Assembly (NCBI GenBank): GCA_965247225.1
Contig: CBDFGT010000014.1
Location: forward strand, 62,001 to 126,000
Reading direction: 5' to 3'
Source: CBDFGT01 sp965247225
Lineage (GTDB): Bacteria > Pseudomonadota > Alphaproteobacteria > Rhizobiales > Rhizobiaceae
DNA: 64,000 bases
Shown: piece after piece, positions 55,032-64,000 of the stretch
Numbering within the stretch: the stretch's first letter is position 1
How the letters are laid out: the number at the start of each line of letters is the position of its first letter
Notes under the pieces: model-generated
Told to the model about the DNA's origin: nothing
What the model saw: only the letters and a program-made list of their open reading frames with translations
Database searches by the model: none
Made by a program: the position numbers and the translations under genes

Positions 55032-55069
55032 CACCCCATATGGGTTGAAGTCAGTCAGGAGTTTGTCAT

Positions 55070-55969
55070 TTGAACTGGATCACCAATTATGTTCGTCCGC
55101 GCATCAATTCCATGCTGGGCCGCAGGGAAGTGCCGGAAAATTTGTGGATTAAATGCCCGGAAACCGGTGAAATGGTCTTTCACAAGGATCTGGAAGAAAA
55201 CAAATGGGTTATTCCTGCTTCCGGCTATCATATGAAAATGCCGGCCAGGGCCCGTATGGCAGATCTTTTTGACAATGGTGTTTTTGAAATATTGCCGCAG
55301 CCGAAGGTCGCCCAGGATCCGTTGAAGTTCCGCGATTCCAAGAAATATTCGGATCGCCTGCGTGAAAGCCGTCTGAAAACGGAAATGGAGGATTCCATTC
55401 TGGCCGCTATCGGTCATTTGCAGGGTCTGAAGATTGTAGCCGTGGTCCATGAATTCGCCTTCATGGGTGGTTCGCTGGGCATGGCAGCCGGTGAAGCCAT
55501 TGTCAGGGCTTTTGAAAGGGCGATTGCGGAAAACTGCCCTCTGGTCATGTTCCCGGCCTCTGGCGGTGCACGCATGCAGGAAGGCATTCTTTCGCTGATG
55601 CAATTGCCGCGCACCACAGTGGCCGTCGATATGCTGAAAGAGGCAGGATTGCCCTATATTGTCGTGCTCACAAATCCGACAACCGGCGGCGTAACGGCAT
55701 CCTATGCCATGCTTGGTGATATTCACATGGCAGAGCCCGGTGCGGAAATCTGCTTTGCCGGCAAGCGCGTCATTGAACAGACCATTCGTGAAAAACTGCC
55801 GGAAGGCTTCCAGACATCGGAATATCTGCTGGAACACGGTATGGTCGATATGGTGGTCAAGCGCCATGATATCCCGGCAACTCTGGCCAGGGTGCTGAAA
55901 ATCCTTCTCAAACAGCCACACGAAATTGCTGGGCCGAAAAAGCTTCTCGCCGTTGCCGGTTCCGCCTGA
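55070..55969 (+). CDS. accD: Acetyl-CoA carboxylase carboxyltransferase subunit beta
   Basis: 299 residues from TTG 55070, with AGGAG seven bases upstream. ENLWIKCPETGEMVFHKDLE stands where the zinc ribbon is expected but has one cysteine instead of four. The core has FMGGSLGMAAGEAIVRAFE, FPASGGARMQEGILSLMQ and NPTTGGVTASYAMLGDIH. Transfers carboxyl from biotin to acetyl-CoA with AccA. The trpA-accD-folC order is common in alphaproteobacteria. Confidence 0.96.
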   Translation: MNWITNYVRPRINSMLGRREVPENLWIKCPETGEMVFHKDLEENKWVIPASGYHMKMPARARMADLFDNGVFEILPQPKVAQDPLKFRDSKKYSDRLRESRLKTEMEDSILAAIGHLQGLKIVAVVHEFAFMGGSLGMAAGEAIVRAFERAIAENCPLVMFPASGGARMQEGILSLMQLPRTTVAVDMLKEAGLPYIVVLTNPTTGGVTASYAMLGDIHMAEPGAEICFAGKRVIEQTIREKLPEGFQTSEYLLEHGMVDMVVKRHDIPATLARVLKILLKQPHEIAGPKKLLAVAGSA

Positions 55970-55996
55970 ACAGTTTGAACATCAGGGAGCATGTCG

Positions 55997-57340
55997 ATGC
56001 CAGGTCTTGGCACCCGTCAGGCAGAATTTGAAATCGACAAGATTTCGGTCCTTCATCCGAAGGGCTTCAATATGTCGCTGGACAATATCAAACGTGTCCT
56101 GAATGACCTGGACAATCCGCAGGACAGGATGCCGCCGACCATCCATGTTGCCGGAACCAATGGCAAAGGGTCTGTTTCGGCCTTTTGCCGTGCGCTTCTG
56201 GAAGCGGCCGGTCTGTCAGTTCATGTTCATATCTCTCCGCATCTGGTCAACTGGCACGAGCGTTACCGCATCGGCGTCAAGGGTGGTCGTGGCCAGCTGG
56301 TCGAGGATGCACTTCTGGCGCAGACCGTGCGCCGGGTTGCCGAGGTCAATGCCGGTCAGAGCATCACTGTTCATGAAATGCTGACAGCGGCCATGTTCCT
56401 GCTGTTTTCAGAACAAAAGGCCGATGTTGCCATTGTCGAAGTGGGCCTTGGCGGACGCTTTGATTCCACCAATGTAATCCCCAAACCGGCAGCCTCGGTC
56501 ATCATGCCGATCTCGCTTGATCATCAGGCCTATCTGGGTGACAGTGTTGAGCTGATTGCGGCGGAAAAGGCCGGAATCATCAAGCGCGGCTGCCCGGTGG
56601 TGATCGGGTATCAGGGTGTGGATTCCGCGCGTGATGTGCTCATTGCCACGGCAGAGCGTCTGCGTGCACCGCACACCGTTTTCGGTCAGGATTTTTCGGC
56701 GCATGAGGAAATGGGCAGGCTCATCTATCAGGATGAATTTGGTCTTATGGACCTGCCATTGCCAAAGCTGAAAGGCAGGCACCAGTTTGCCAATGCCGCC
56801 GCCGCCATCCGTGCGGTCAGGGCTGCGGGGTTTGAACTTGCCGAAGAGCACATTGAACAGGGCTTGCTGAATGTGGAATGGCCGGGTCGCCTGCAACGTT
56901 TGACGGAAGGGCATCTGCTTGATATTTCACAAACAAATGCCGAAATCTGGCTGGATGGCGGTCACAATCCCGGTGCCGGTGAGGTCATTTCAGAAATGAT
57001 GGCGGATCTGGAAGAGCGTGATCAGCGCCCCCTCTATCTGATTACCGGAATGCTGAACACCAAGGATGCGACCGGTTACTTCCGCGCCTTCACAGATATA
57101 GCCGAACGGGTGTTCACCGTGCCGATCAAGGGGTCAAGCGCGGGTGTTGATCCGATAGCGCTTGCCAGTGATGCTGAAGATGCAGGCTTGATGGCAGAGC
57201 CCATGGGTTCGGTTGGCGAGGCTTTGGCTGAAATTGCGAGACGAACGGCGCAAACCGGACCTCATCCGCGCATCCTCATCGGTGGATCGCTCTATCTCGT
57301 CGGCAATGTGCTCGACGAGAATGGTACACCGCCCGTCTGA
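55997..57340 (+). CDS. folC: Folylpolyglutamate / dihydrofolate synthase
   Basis: 447 residues; ATG 55997 has GGGAG seven bases upstream, and the ATG two codons earlier is too close to it. HVAGTNGKGSVSAFCRALLEAAG is the ATP site; ISPHLVNWHERYRI, VEVGLGGRFDSTNVI and WLDGGHNPGAGEVI follow. Adds glutamate to folates. Ends in a terminator shared with trxA. Confidence 0.95.
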   Translation: MPGLGTRQAEFEIDKISVLHPKGFNMSLDNIKRVLNDLDNPQDRMPPTIHVAGTNGKGSVSAFCRALLEAAGLSVHVHISPHLVNWHERYRIGVKGGRGQLVEDALLAQTVRRVAEVNAGQSITVHEMLTAAMFLLFSEQKADVAIVEVGLGGRFDSTNVIPKPAASVIMPISLDHQAYLGDSVELIAAEKAGIIKRGCPVVIGYQGVDSARDVLIATAERLRAPHTVFGQDFSAHEEMGRLIYQDEFGLMDLPLPKLKGRHQFANAAAAIRAVRAAGFELAEEHIEQGLLNVEWPGRLQRLTEGHLLDISQTNAEIWLDGGHNPGAGEVISEMMADLEERDQRPLYLITGMLNTKDATGYFRAFTDIAERVFTVPIKGSSAGVDPIALASDAEDAGLMAEPMGSVGEALAEIARRTAQTGPHPRILIGGSLYLVGNVLDENGTPPV

Positions 57341-57364
57341 GGAGGAACGATTCACGTCAAACAC

Positions 57365-57394
57365 AAAGCCCGGTTCCTTAAAACCGGGCTTTTG
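57365..57394. terminator. Terminator hairpin between folC and trxA
   Basis: AAAGCCCGGTT, a short loop and AACCGGGCTTT, followed by T. It lies between the converging folC and trxA stops. Confidence 0.8.
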
Positions 57395-57414
57395 CATTTT
57401 ATGGATAGCATGGA

Positions 57415-57735
57415 TCAGACGGCGCTGGAAATCCAGGCAGACAGGGCCGATTTTGGACGTGCGCCGGTAATCTGGTCAGCCATTTCGCCATTCTTGATAA
57501 TGGCCAGCATCGGAATACCGCGCACACCGTAACGGGCGGCCAGTTCCGGATTGTCATCAACATTGACCTTGGCAATTTTCACCTTGCCGGCCATTTCAAC
57601 CGAAATTTCTTCCAGCGATGGGCCGATCATTTTGCATGGACCGCACCATTCGGCCCAGAAATCAATCACAACGGGTTCAGCCGATTTCAGAACTTCTGCA
57701 TCGAAATTGGCATTGTCAACTTTCACAGTGGCCAT
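57415..57735 (-). CDS. trxA: Thioredoxin
   Basis: 106 residues, cytoplasmic. Redox site WAEWCGPCKMIGP at about residue 30, with the cis-proline region GVRGIPMLAIIKNGE. Lies 71 bp downstream of addA on the same strand; the addA-trxA neighbourhood is common in Rhizobiales. Confidence 0.97.
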   Translation of the reverse strand: MATVKVDNANFDAEVLKSAEPVVIDFWAEWCGPCKMIGPSLEEISVEMAGKVKIAKVNVDDNPELAARYGVRGIPMLAIIKNGEMADQITGARPKSALSAWISSAV

Positions 57736-57806
57736 ATCTATCTCCTGTCATGGTCTTGTTGGTGCTGATGTGACAACGCGCACCGACATTTTCAATGTTT
57801 CCTATC

Positions 57807-60800
57807 TCACTTTGTTGTGAGAGCGGCAAGCGATTCGCGCAGCAATGTCTGGGGCAGCACGAAAAGGCTGGCATTGGCCGTATAGATCAAGGCGCACGCA
57901 ATATTTTGACCCGGATAGAGCGGCTGCAGGATTGCCTGATAGAGCGCCAGCTGCGCCTTGTGCGACAGCGGAATATCTTCAGGACTTTCCGGCGGTTGCC
58001 GGTTGGTCTTGAAATCCGTGATCATGATGGTCTCGTTTGACACGGAAAGCCGGTCGATACGGCCCGATATGGCAAACGTCCTGCCGCCAACCGGCAGAGT
58101 TCCCATAATATTGACTTCGGCACGGCTGCCGGAAGCAAAAACCGGGCGCATGGCCGGATCTTCCAGAATGGCAAAAACCGACCGGATCAGGGCGTCACGC
58201 TCGCCTTGTGGCCACCATGGGCAGGACCGTTCCAGATAGCGCTCTGCGGCCTGTCTGCGCCCGCTTTCAGGAGTATCCGGCAAAACCTGCAGGAAGCGGT
58301 GAATGATCCGCCCCCGCTGGGCAGCACGGTTGATTTGCGGCCTTTCACCAAACAGGCGCGAGCCGACGATCAGATCGCCATCCTCATCATCAATAAAGGC
58401 ACCGGCACCGGAAGGAACGAGCGGTCGCGGCAGATGCGCCTGTCCGGGCAATGGCCTGTGAAGCTGAACAGGCAAGGTAACAGGTGCAACAGGCTTTTCC
58501 GGTTTTATGGCACCAACTGCCCGTAATGTTGCCGTGCCGGTGCTCCAGGAGAACCCCTCCCACTGTTCGCCACCCGCTGAAAATGAACGTGGCTGGCAAT
58601 GGTCGGGAACAAGGCGCAATGCGCTGACGATCATCTGGTGCCAGCAATCCTTGTTTTCACGCTTGCCGCGATGTCCGCAGACAATCAGCCTGTCTGCCGC
58701 CCGCGTCATGGCAACATAGAGCAGGCGCCGGTACTCATCCTCGGCCAGTTCCTTCACCCGTGCCGCATCGGCAAGAGTGAGGGAATTCTCCAGCGCCCTG
58801 GAAGGCGACCAGACAGGAAACGCCGTCACCCCCTCACCGGTCATCCGAATCCTGGCCATGTGGTTGTGGGTAAAGGCCTTGCCGCAACCATCCACCAGGA
58901 ACACGACAGGCGCTTCCAGACCCTTGGCGGCATGCACTGTCATGATGCGCACCTCATTGCGTCCCTTGTCCTGCTCGCGCTTGACGGTCGGCGCTTCCAG
59001 TTCAAGCGTCGAGATAAAGGACTGCAATCCGGGCAGGCCTTTGGTTTCGTGATCCAGTGCAAAGGACAGGAATTCGTCCAGAATATCGCTGGCTTCCGAT
59101 CCAAGCCGGGCGAGAAACTGCGCCCTTGCACCCATGACGCCGAGGAGACGGGCATAAAAATCATGGACCCCAAGCGTCTGGCCAACGGCAACGAGAGCCT
59201 GCAGCTTTTCAACCGTCCGGCTAAAAGGCGCGTGTCCTTCCGCTGCCATGCGGCAAAGACAATGCCACAGGCTTTCCCGCTCCTGCCTGCCTGTCGCAAC
59301 GGTAAAAATATCCGTTTCCGAAAGGTCAAACAACGGACTTTTGAACAGGCTTGCCAGCGACAGGTCATCGGCAGGCAGCAACACAAACCTCCCGAGCGCC
59401 ATCAGATCCTGAATGGCAATATGCCCGGTCAGAACCAGCCGGTCAGCCCCTGCAACCGGAATGCCGCTGCGGCGCTTGAGGGCGCGGGTCAGTGCGCCGA
59501 CAAAACTGTCACGCTTGCGCACCAGAACCAGAATATCGCCCGGTTCGATCAGGCGGGCCTTGCCGCGTTCAATGATGGTTTCCTTGCCGATCCAGTCAGA
59601 AAGCGTGGCCGCTATCCGGTTTGCAAGGCGGCTCGCCGGTGCGCTTTCCGGCGTGGCATCAAAGGGTGCTGTCCAGTCATCACTGTCTTCCGCAGCAGCA
59701 GGCGCAATAATATCCCACACATCAACAGATCCCGGCTCCGTCTGCCGGTTGGAGCGGTGGATCACCGGTTCGAGATTGGCGCTGAGACCCCTGGCATTTT
59801 CCGGCACCGAAAAGACCTGGTCAACAGCCGAAAGCACATCATCTGTGGAGCGGAAAGACAAGGGCAGGCGAATGCCGGAAAATGCCATGCCGGCCGCCTC
59901 CGCCTGCTGTCTGGTCCGCATGCCCTCTTCATAAAACCGTTCGGGGCGTGCACCCTGAAAGGAATAGATCGACTGTTTTTCGTCACCCACCGCAAACAGG
60001 GTCCGCACCAGATCCCGCGCACTTTTGCCGGAGGTAAAATCGTCGGTCAGCGATTTGACCACAGACCATTGTACCGGGCTTGTATCCTGCGCCTCATCCA
60101 CCAGAACATGGTCAATCCCCTGATCCAGCTTGTAATGAACCCAGGGTCCGACATCGCTCTTGGTCAGGAGGTCTGCCGCCCTGGCAATCAGGTCTTCAAA
60201 ATCCAGTTGTCCGCGCCGTTTTTTCAGCTCTTCATAATCGTTCAGAAGCCTGGCCGCCAGCGTCAGGGCTGCGTGCGTTACATCAAACAGCCGCATGATC
60301 CGCAACCGGTCCCGGCATTCGGCAATATGCAGGCGTGCAAGCACTATTTTCTCCGGCAGTTGCGGATCTGAGGGCAGCATCGCCTTGGCAATGAAGCTGC
60401 GGTCCGCATAGGGTTGGCCATCCTTTTTCAGGAAAACCTGTTCCAGCAGTTCGGCGCGTTTCATCGCATCCGTTTCCTTCACGGCCTGTTTCAGCCCATA
60501 GGCCGTTTCCTGAACGGTGGCACTGCCTTTCTGCTCTGCAAGATCAATGTACCGGCCGAGTTCCCGCCCCTCAAATCCCGGCAGCGGGAAAAACTGTCCG
60601 GCAATCCCGGCCTCTGTCGCGTCGGGGCTGATGCCCATGGCCTGGCGCAGCTTCGCCTCCAGCCCGCCGGAAGCCTCTGCCTTCACCAGAAACCGCATAA
60701 TCGCCGAGCGGCTGGCCACAATCTCGCCCAGCAGCTGGTCCAGCCCGTGTTCGTCACCAATATCCAGCACCAGACCAAAGGCCTGCGCCAGACCGGTATC

Positions 60801-61355
60801 CTCTTCCGTTGTGGTGGCAGTCAGAAGCGAACGGCGGGCATCGGCCAGAAGCACGGCTGCCGCCCGGTCATCCAGAACGGCAAAATGCCCGGCAACATTG
60901 GCTTCCAGCGGAAACTGGTGCAACAACGCTTCGCAAAAGGCGTGAATGGTCTGGATTTTCAGGCCGCCCGGTGTTTCCAGCGCTTTTGCAAACAGCCTGC
61001 GTGCCTCTGCCAGCCGGTTTGGCCCGGGTGATTTCCCCTCAAGGTCGAGAAGTGTCTGGCGCAGATCCGCCTCCGGCATGGTTGCCCATTGCGACAGGCG
61101 TGCAAACACCCGGTTTGACATTTCCGCCGCCGCTGCCTTCGTATAGGTCAGGCAGAGGATGGAGGATGGCCGCGCCCCTGACAGCAGGAGCCGGATCACG
61201 CGCTGGGTCAGGACATGGGTCTTGCCGGAACCGGCATTGGCCGACACCCAGGAAAATCGCGCCGGATCAGAAGCAAGTCCCTGCTGCGACGTGGTCCAGT
61301 TGACCCAGTCTTTTCTGTCCGCGCTGCCCGCAAGGGTTTCGGTCGTGTCATTCAT
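57807..61355 (-). CDS. addA: Double-strand break repair helicase-nuclease subunit AddA
   Basis: 1,182 residues from ATG 61355, with AGGAGG six bases upstream. UvrD-type helicase: SANAGSGKTHVLTQRV (Walker A, about 38), LCLTYTKAAAAEMSNRV, VLVDEAQDTSPVQW (DExx), GDEKQSIYSFQGARP and LLYVAMTRAADRLIVCG. The C-terminal RecB-type nuclease has ITDFKTNRQPP with the active-site Asp and Lys. Forms the alphaproteobacterial AddAB complex that processes DNA ends. Overlaps the end of addB by 8 bases. Confidence 0.96.
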   Translation of the reverse strand: MNDTTETLAGSADRKDWVNWTTSQQGLASDPARFSWVSANAGSGKTHVLTQRVIRLLLSGARPSSILCLTYTKAAAAEMSNRVFARLSQWATMPEADLRQTLLDLEGKSPGPNRLAEARRLFAKALETPGGLKIQTIHAFCEALLHQFPLEANVAGHFAVLDDRAAAVLLADARRSLLTATTTEEDTGLAQAFGLVLDIGDEHGLDQLLGEIVASRSAIMRFLVKAEASGGLEAKLRQAMGISPDATEAGIAGQFFPLPGFEGRELGRYIDLAEQKGSATVQETAYGLKQAVKETDAMKRAELLEQVFLKKDGQPYADRSFIAKAMLPSDPQLPEKIVLARLHIAECRDRLRIMRLFDVTHAALTLAARLLNDYEELKKRRGQLDFEDLIARAADLLTKSDVGPWVHYKLDQGIDHVLVDEAQDTSPVQWSVVKSLTDDFTSGKSARDLVRTLFAVGDEKQSIYSFQGARPERFYEEGMRTRQQAEAAGMAFSGIRLPLSFRSTDDVLSAVDQVFSVPENARGLSANLEPVIHRSNRQTEPGSVDVWDIIAPAAAEDSDDWTAPFDATPESAPASRLANRIAATLSDWIGKETIIERGKARLIEPGDILVLVRKRDSFVGALTRALKRRSGIPVAGADRLVLTGHIAIQDLMALGRFVLLPADDLSLASLFKSPLFDLSETDIFTVATGRQERESLWHCLCRMAAEGHAPFSRTVEKLQALVAVGQTLGVHDFYARLLGVMGARAQFLARLGSEASDILDEFLSFALDHETKGLPGLQSFISTLELEAPTVKREQDKGRNEVRIMTVHAAKGLEAPVVFLVDGCGKAFTHNHMARIRMTGEGVTAFPVWSPSRALENSLTLADAARVKELAEDEYRRLLYVAMTRAADRLIVCGHRGKRENKDCWHQMIVSALRLVPDHCQPRSFSAGGEQWEGFSWSTGTATLRAVGAIKPEKPVAPVTLPVQLHRPLPGQAHLPRPLVPSGAGAFIDDEDGDLIVGSRLFGERPQINRAAQRGRIIHRFLQVLPDTPESGRRQAAERYLERSCPWWPQGERDALIRSVFAILEDPAMRPVFASGSRAEVNIMGTLPVGGRTFAISGRIDRLSVSNETIMITDFKTNRQPPESPEDIPLSHKAQLALYQAILQPLYPGQNIACALIYTANASLFVLPQTLLRESLAALTTK

Positions 61356-64000
61356 CGCCGTCCTCCTCGCTTTCGGCCGTTGCCCATTCAGCCACCCGTG
61401 CGAGATGATCATAGTCATCACCATAGCCGGTCTGTGTTTGCGGGATCAGCCGTGAGGAAAAACCGCGCTTGCCGGATTTCAGCAGTTCCACAAATTGTAC
61501 AAACTGTTCGAGGGATTCTGCGGCCAGATCATCGGCAGACTTGATCCGGGCTCGTCCGCTGGCCTTGGCAAATTCATTGTTGACCGTTTCGGCCCTGAAC
61601 TTCTCCCCCGGCTTCAGGCGGACATAGATGAGAGATTGCGGGTTCCTTGCACCGATGTCCCTGAAGGCTCCCGCCTTCAGGGCCGCCGCTTCCAGCGCCA
61701 GTTGCGGGTCCAGAAGGGCACGCGCCTGTGATACGGAGGGTGCAAATCCGGTTTTATAATCAATAATGTCAGCCGATTTTGGCCCTGTCAGGTCAATGCG
61801 GTCGGCAATGCCGGTCAGTTGCCAGCCTCCGGCAATCTCCATGGAGGCCCGCGCCTCGGTGAAAGTGGCGCGGATCTGGCCCTGCCGTTCGGCTTGCCAG
61901 TTGAGAAAGGCTTTCGCAACCTCGAAAAACCGTGGACGCCACACCGCATCAATATGGGCAGGCAGGTGCTCGGCATCAAACGCAGCGTTGAGAATGGTGC
62001 GCATCGCGCCAAGGGCAGCCGGGCCGCTGGCCACATGGCCCTCACGCACAAACCGGTCAACAATGGCATGATACAGCGTTCCGCGCTCGGACACGCCGGG
62101 ATCTGTATTGAACGGGTCCACCGGATCAAGCTTCAAAACCCGTTTGGCATAAATGGCATAGGGATCGCGCCGCAACCGCCCCACCTCGGTGAAAGAATAG
62201 CGTGTCGGAACCAGCTCCGGCGGAACAACAGGCTCCGGCCGTTTGGCGGCATCCTGTGTCTGGCCGCTGTCCGTCAACCCGGCATAGCGCAAGTACACAT
62301 CGCCGCGTGTCTTCAATGTCTCGGCAAAACTTTTTCCACCCAGTGCCAGCAATCTTTGCAGCCAGCGTGAGGCAACAGTCGGTGCCGAGCCCTGACGGAC
62401 GGATCGCGAAAAGATCACCTTGCGTGTCCCGCAGGCCATCTGAAAATCATGGGCCAGTTGCCCGGTCTTGCGTTCTGGCGGTTCAAGGCCCAGTTCCGTT
62501 TTCATCATCCGCGATAGAAACGGATTATTGGCCGTCTGGCCCGGCCATGAGCCTTCATTGAGCCCCGCCAGAACCAGAAGGTCCACATGCTGCAAGCGTG
62601 CTTCCAGGGTTCCCCAGATGGAGACACGGGGATGACCCTGTGCCTTGGGCTTGATCGATTCGCCGGCAGCCAGAGCGTTGACAATATCAATCCATTGCAG
62701 GCTGTTGGCCTGCATCTGTCCGTCTGCCTCCATAATGCCGGACAAAAGCGTGGCCAGCGTATCGCCTGCCTCATCCGACCATAATGCGCCCAGACTGCCG
62801 CGCTCATCGATACTCAGCGCTTCCAGCACCTGTCCGGTCCGTGTTGCCCAGTCCGACAGGTCCAGTTCTGTTGAAAGCCCCTTTCCGTCGCGACCTGAAC
62901 CCACCAATGCACCCACAAGCGGTTCAATGGCCGGCGTCAGTCTGGCAATCAAGTCACGTGCCTGTTGTTCCGCCGTATCCGGAAGAGACGCACGCCATTG
63001 CGGCGCATGCCTGTCGTCCTGTCCCCGGGCGTTGATCATGCCATCAAGCAAGGCATCCAGGTTGCCGGTATCGACATCGCTCACGCCACCGCGCAAGGCC
63101 AGGATTTCCAGGGCCTCTGCCGCATCCCGAACCGCATCTGCAGGCATTCCGAGCCGAAACAGCGGATGTTTTATCAAGGCGGCAATCGCCACCGGATCGC
63201 CGGGGCGAAGGCACGCCTCCAGCACCAGTTGCAGGAAACTGCCCTGCCGGGTCACCAGAAACGGCGTTCCGGCGGAATCATCGGCCTCAATACCAAAGCG
63301 CAGCAATTCCAGTTGCACACGCCGCGCCAGATTGCGATCCGGCGTAATCAGCGCCACCTGGCTGGCAGGGGCCTGATCCTGCCGCTCATCATCTTGCGAC
63401 AGGGCCAGTTTCAGGGCGACAGCAATGGAAGTTGCCTCCTCGCGCTCATTGGCAGCCTCAATCATGGCCGCATCGGCAAAGGCATCGGCAAATTCCGCAT
63501 CAGAAACGCTTTGCCGCCAGGTCATCCACTGCGCGGTCGATTCGGTAGGCGCCATGGCCTGGCCCAGAATTTCGGCCCGAAGGGCAAGATCCGCCGCAAC
63601 GCAACCGAGCGCCACAACATCCTTGCGGTTGACAGACAGGCGATGCAGCAATGTTGCCAGACCATATTGCGGATGGCTTCTGTTCGCCGGATCCCTGGAG
63701 CGGATACCGTCAGCATCCATCCTGTCAATCCTCGCCCAGTCATCCTCGCCCATGGTTGTGTCAAGCCCGGGCAAAACCACGGCACCAAGCGGCAGGCTTG
63801 CCACAGCAGCAATCAGCTCCGCAGTTGCGGGAACCGAGCCTGTTGAACCTGCCACAATCACCGGTCCTTTTTCATGTCCCTGTTCAAGACGCCGCGCTTC
63901 CGTGCGCAAAACAGCGTTGCGGTTGCGGGCAGGAGACGAGCGGTGCAGCTCGTTCAGCCGCCGTGGCCAGAACACGGAGGCAATTTTCAAAAATGCCGTC
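61348..64000 (-). CDS. addB: Double-strand break repair protein AddB (start outside window)
   Basis: At least 883 residues; the frame is open to the right edge (TAFLKIASVFWPRRLNEL), so roughly 150 N-terminal residues of an about 1,040-residue family are missing. VIVAGSTGSVPATAELIAAVASLPLGAVVLPGLD, VDLLVLAGLNEGSWPGQTANNPFLSRMM and the nuclease ADIIDYKTGFAPSVSQARALLDPQL are present. Partner of AddA; the genes overlap, so expression is coupled. Confidence 0.95.
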   Translation of the reverse strand, partial: TAFLKIASVFWPRRLNELHRSSPARNRNAVLRTEARRLEQGHEKGPVIVAGSTGSVPATAELIAAVASLPLGAVVLPGLDTTMGEDDWARIDRMDADGIRSRDPANRSHPQYGLATLLHRLSVNRKDVVALGCVAADLALRAEILGQAMAPTESTAQWMTWRQSVSDAEFADAFADAAMIEAANEREEATSIAVALKLALSQDDERQDQAPASQVALITPDRNLARRVQLELLRFGIEADDSAGTPFLVTRQGSFLQLVLEACLRPGDPVAIAALIKHPLFRLGMPADAVRDAAEALEILALRGGVSDVDTGNLDALLDGMINARGQDDRHAPQWRASLPDTAEQQARDLIARLTPAIEPLVGALVGSGRDGKGLSTELDLSDWATRTGQVLEALSIDERGSLGALWSDEAGDTLATLLSGIMEADGQMQANSLQWIDIVNALAAGESIKPKAQGHPRVSIWGTLEARLQHVDLLVLAGLNEGSWPGQTANNPFLSRMMKTELGLEPPERKTGQLAHDFQMACGTRKVIFSRSVRQGSAPTVASRWLQRLLALGGKSFAETLKTRGDVYLRYAGLTDSGQTQDAAKRPEPVVPPELVPTRYSFTEVGRLRRDPYAIYAKRVLKLDPVDPFNTDPGVSERGTLYHAIVDRFVREGHVASGPAALGAMRTILNAAFDAEHLPAHIDAVWRPRFFEVAKAFLNWQAERQGQIRATFTEARASMEIAGGWQLTGIADRIDLTGPKSADIIDYKTGFAPSVSQARALLDPQLALEAAALKAGAFRDIGARNPQSLIYVRLKPGEKFRAETVNNEFAKASGRARIKSADDLAAESLEQFVQFVELLKSGKRGFSSRLIPQTQTGYGDDYDHLARVAEWATAESEEDGDE

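Noticed and set aside
57348..57363. CGATTCACGTCAAACA near the folC stop as a parS site
   Set aside because: Three mismatches, including loss of the CACGTG core symmetry; also 25 kb from the origin.
58599..60371. 590-codon open frame opposite addA
   Set aside because: Compositionally a shadow of addA; no recognisable motif and no ribosome-binding site.

Overview
The window is chromosomal DNA of an alphaproteobacterium, most likely of the order Hyphomicrobiales (Rhizobiales). The evidence is gene content and order: parB-parA-rsmG-mnmG-mnmE-rho-hemJ-hemE on one side and ppsR-maf-aroE-coaE-dnaQ-secB on the other, with trcR, a DUF2852 gene, an intracellular PHB depolymerase, alphaproteobacterial addAB, GANTC sites in the origin and a RIME-type palindromic repeat. 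Base composition looks moderate (roughly half G+C by eye). I cannot name a genus.

Layout. 1-13.6 kb: 3' part of a large NAD-glutamate dehydrogenase gene, an MFS transporter, the leftward set rsmB-heparinase-purH, an outer-membrane barrel protein, htpX, an SdhAF4-type assembly factor and two small exported proteins (SNase-like and Excalibur). 13.6-21.8 kb: acsA, trcR, yggS, leuS-lptE and holA, with a structured inverted-repeat element filling the gap between lptE and holA. 21.85-23.28 kb: an intact IS256-family insertion sequence between the facing ends of holA and parB. 23.3-43.1 kb: the replication-origin region. The hemE-ppsR gap carries five DnaA-box-like sites, a CtrA-like site and GANTC sites. 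Genes on both sides mostly point away from it, and parS sites (two perfect, two one base off) lie around it. gyrB closes this block. 43.2-49.8 kb: nitroreductase, a succinate-semialdehyde-type dehydrogenase, a two-gene sugar-acid operon (altronate dehydratase family plus zinc dehydrogenase) with a promoter/operator candidate, and the PHB depolymerase. 49.9-57.3 kb: a DUF2852 gene, a repeat-rich and rearranged metallopeptidase locus, then trpF-trpB-(two unknown small genes)-trpA-accD-folC. 57.4-64 kb: trxA and addA-addB, with addB cut by the right edge.

Most of the window is housekeeping DNA. The unusual parts are small: a TA-flanked inverted-repeat element present in a long and a short form (secB upstream; ygjP-trpF), a 106-bp duplicated insertion that split the metallopeptidase gene and gave it a new start, the structured lptE-holA element, a two-gene insert inside the trp operon, and single-base frameshifts in secB and trpA that both look like one lost C in a C-run, so they may be sequencing errors. 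No tRNA, rRNA or CRISPR array was seen, and no clear new defence or biosynthetic system.
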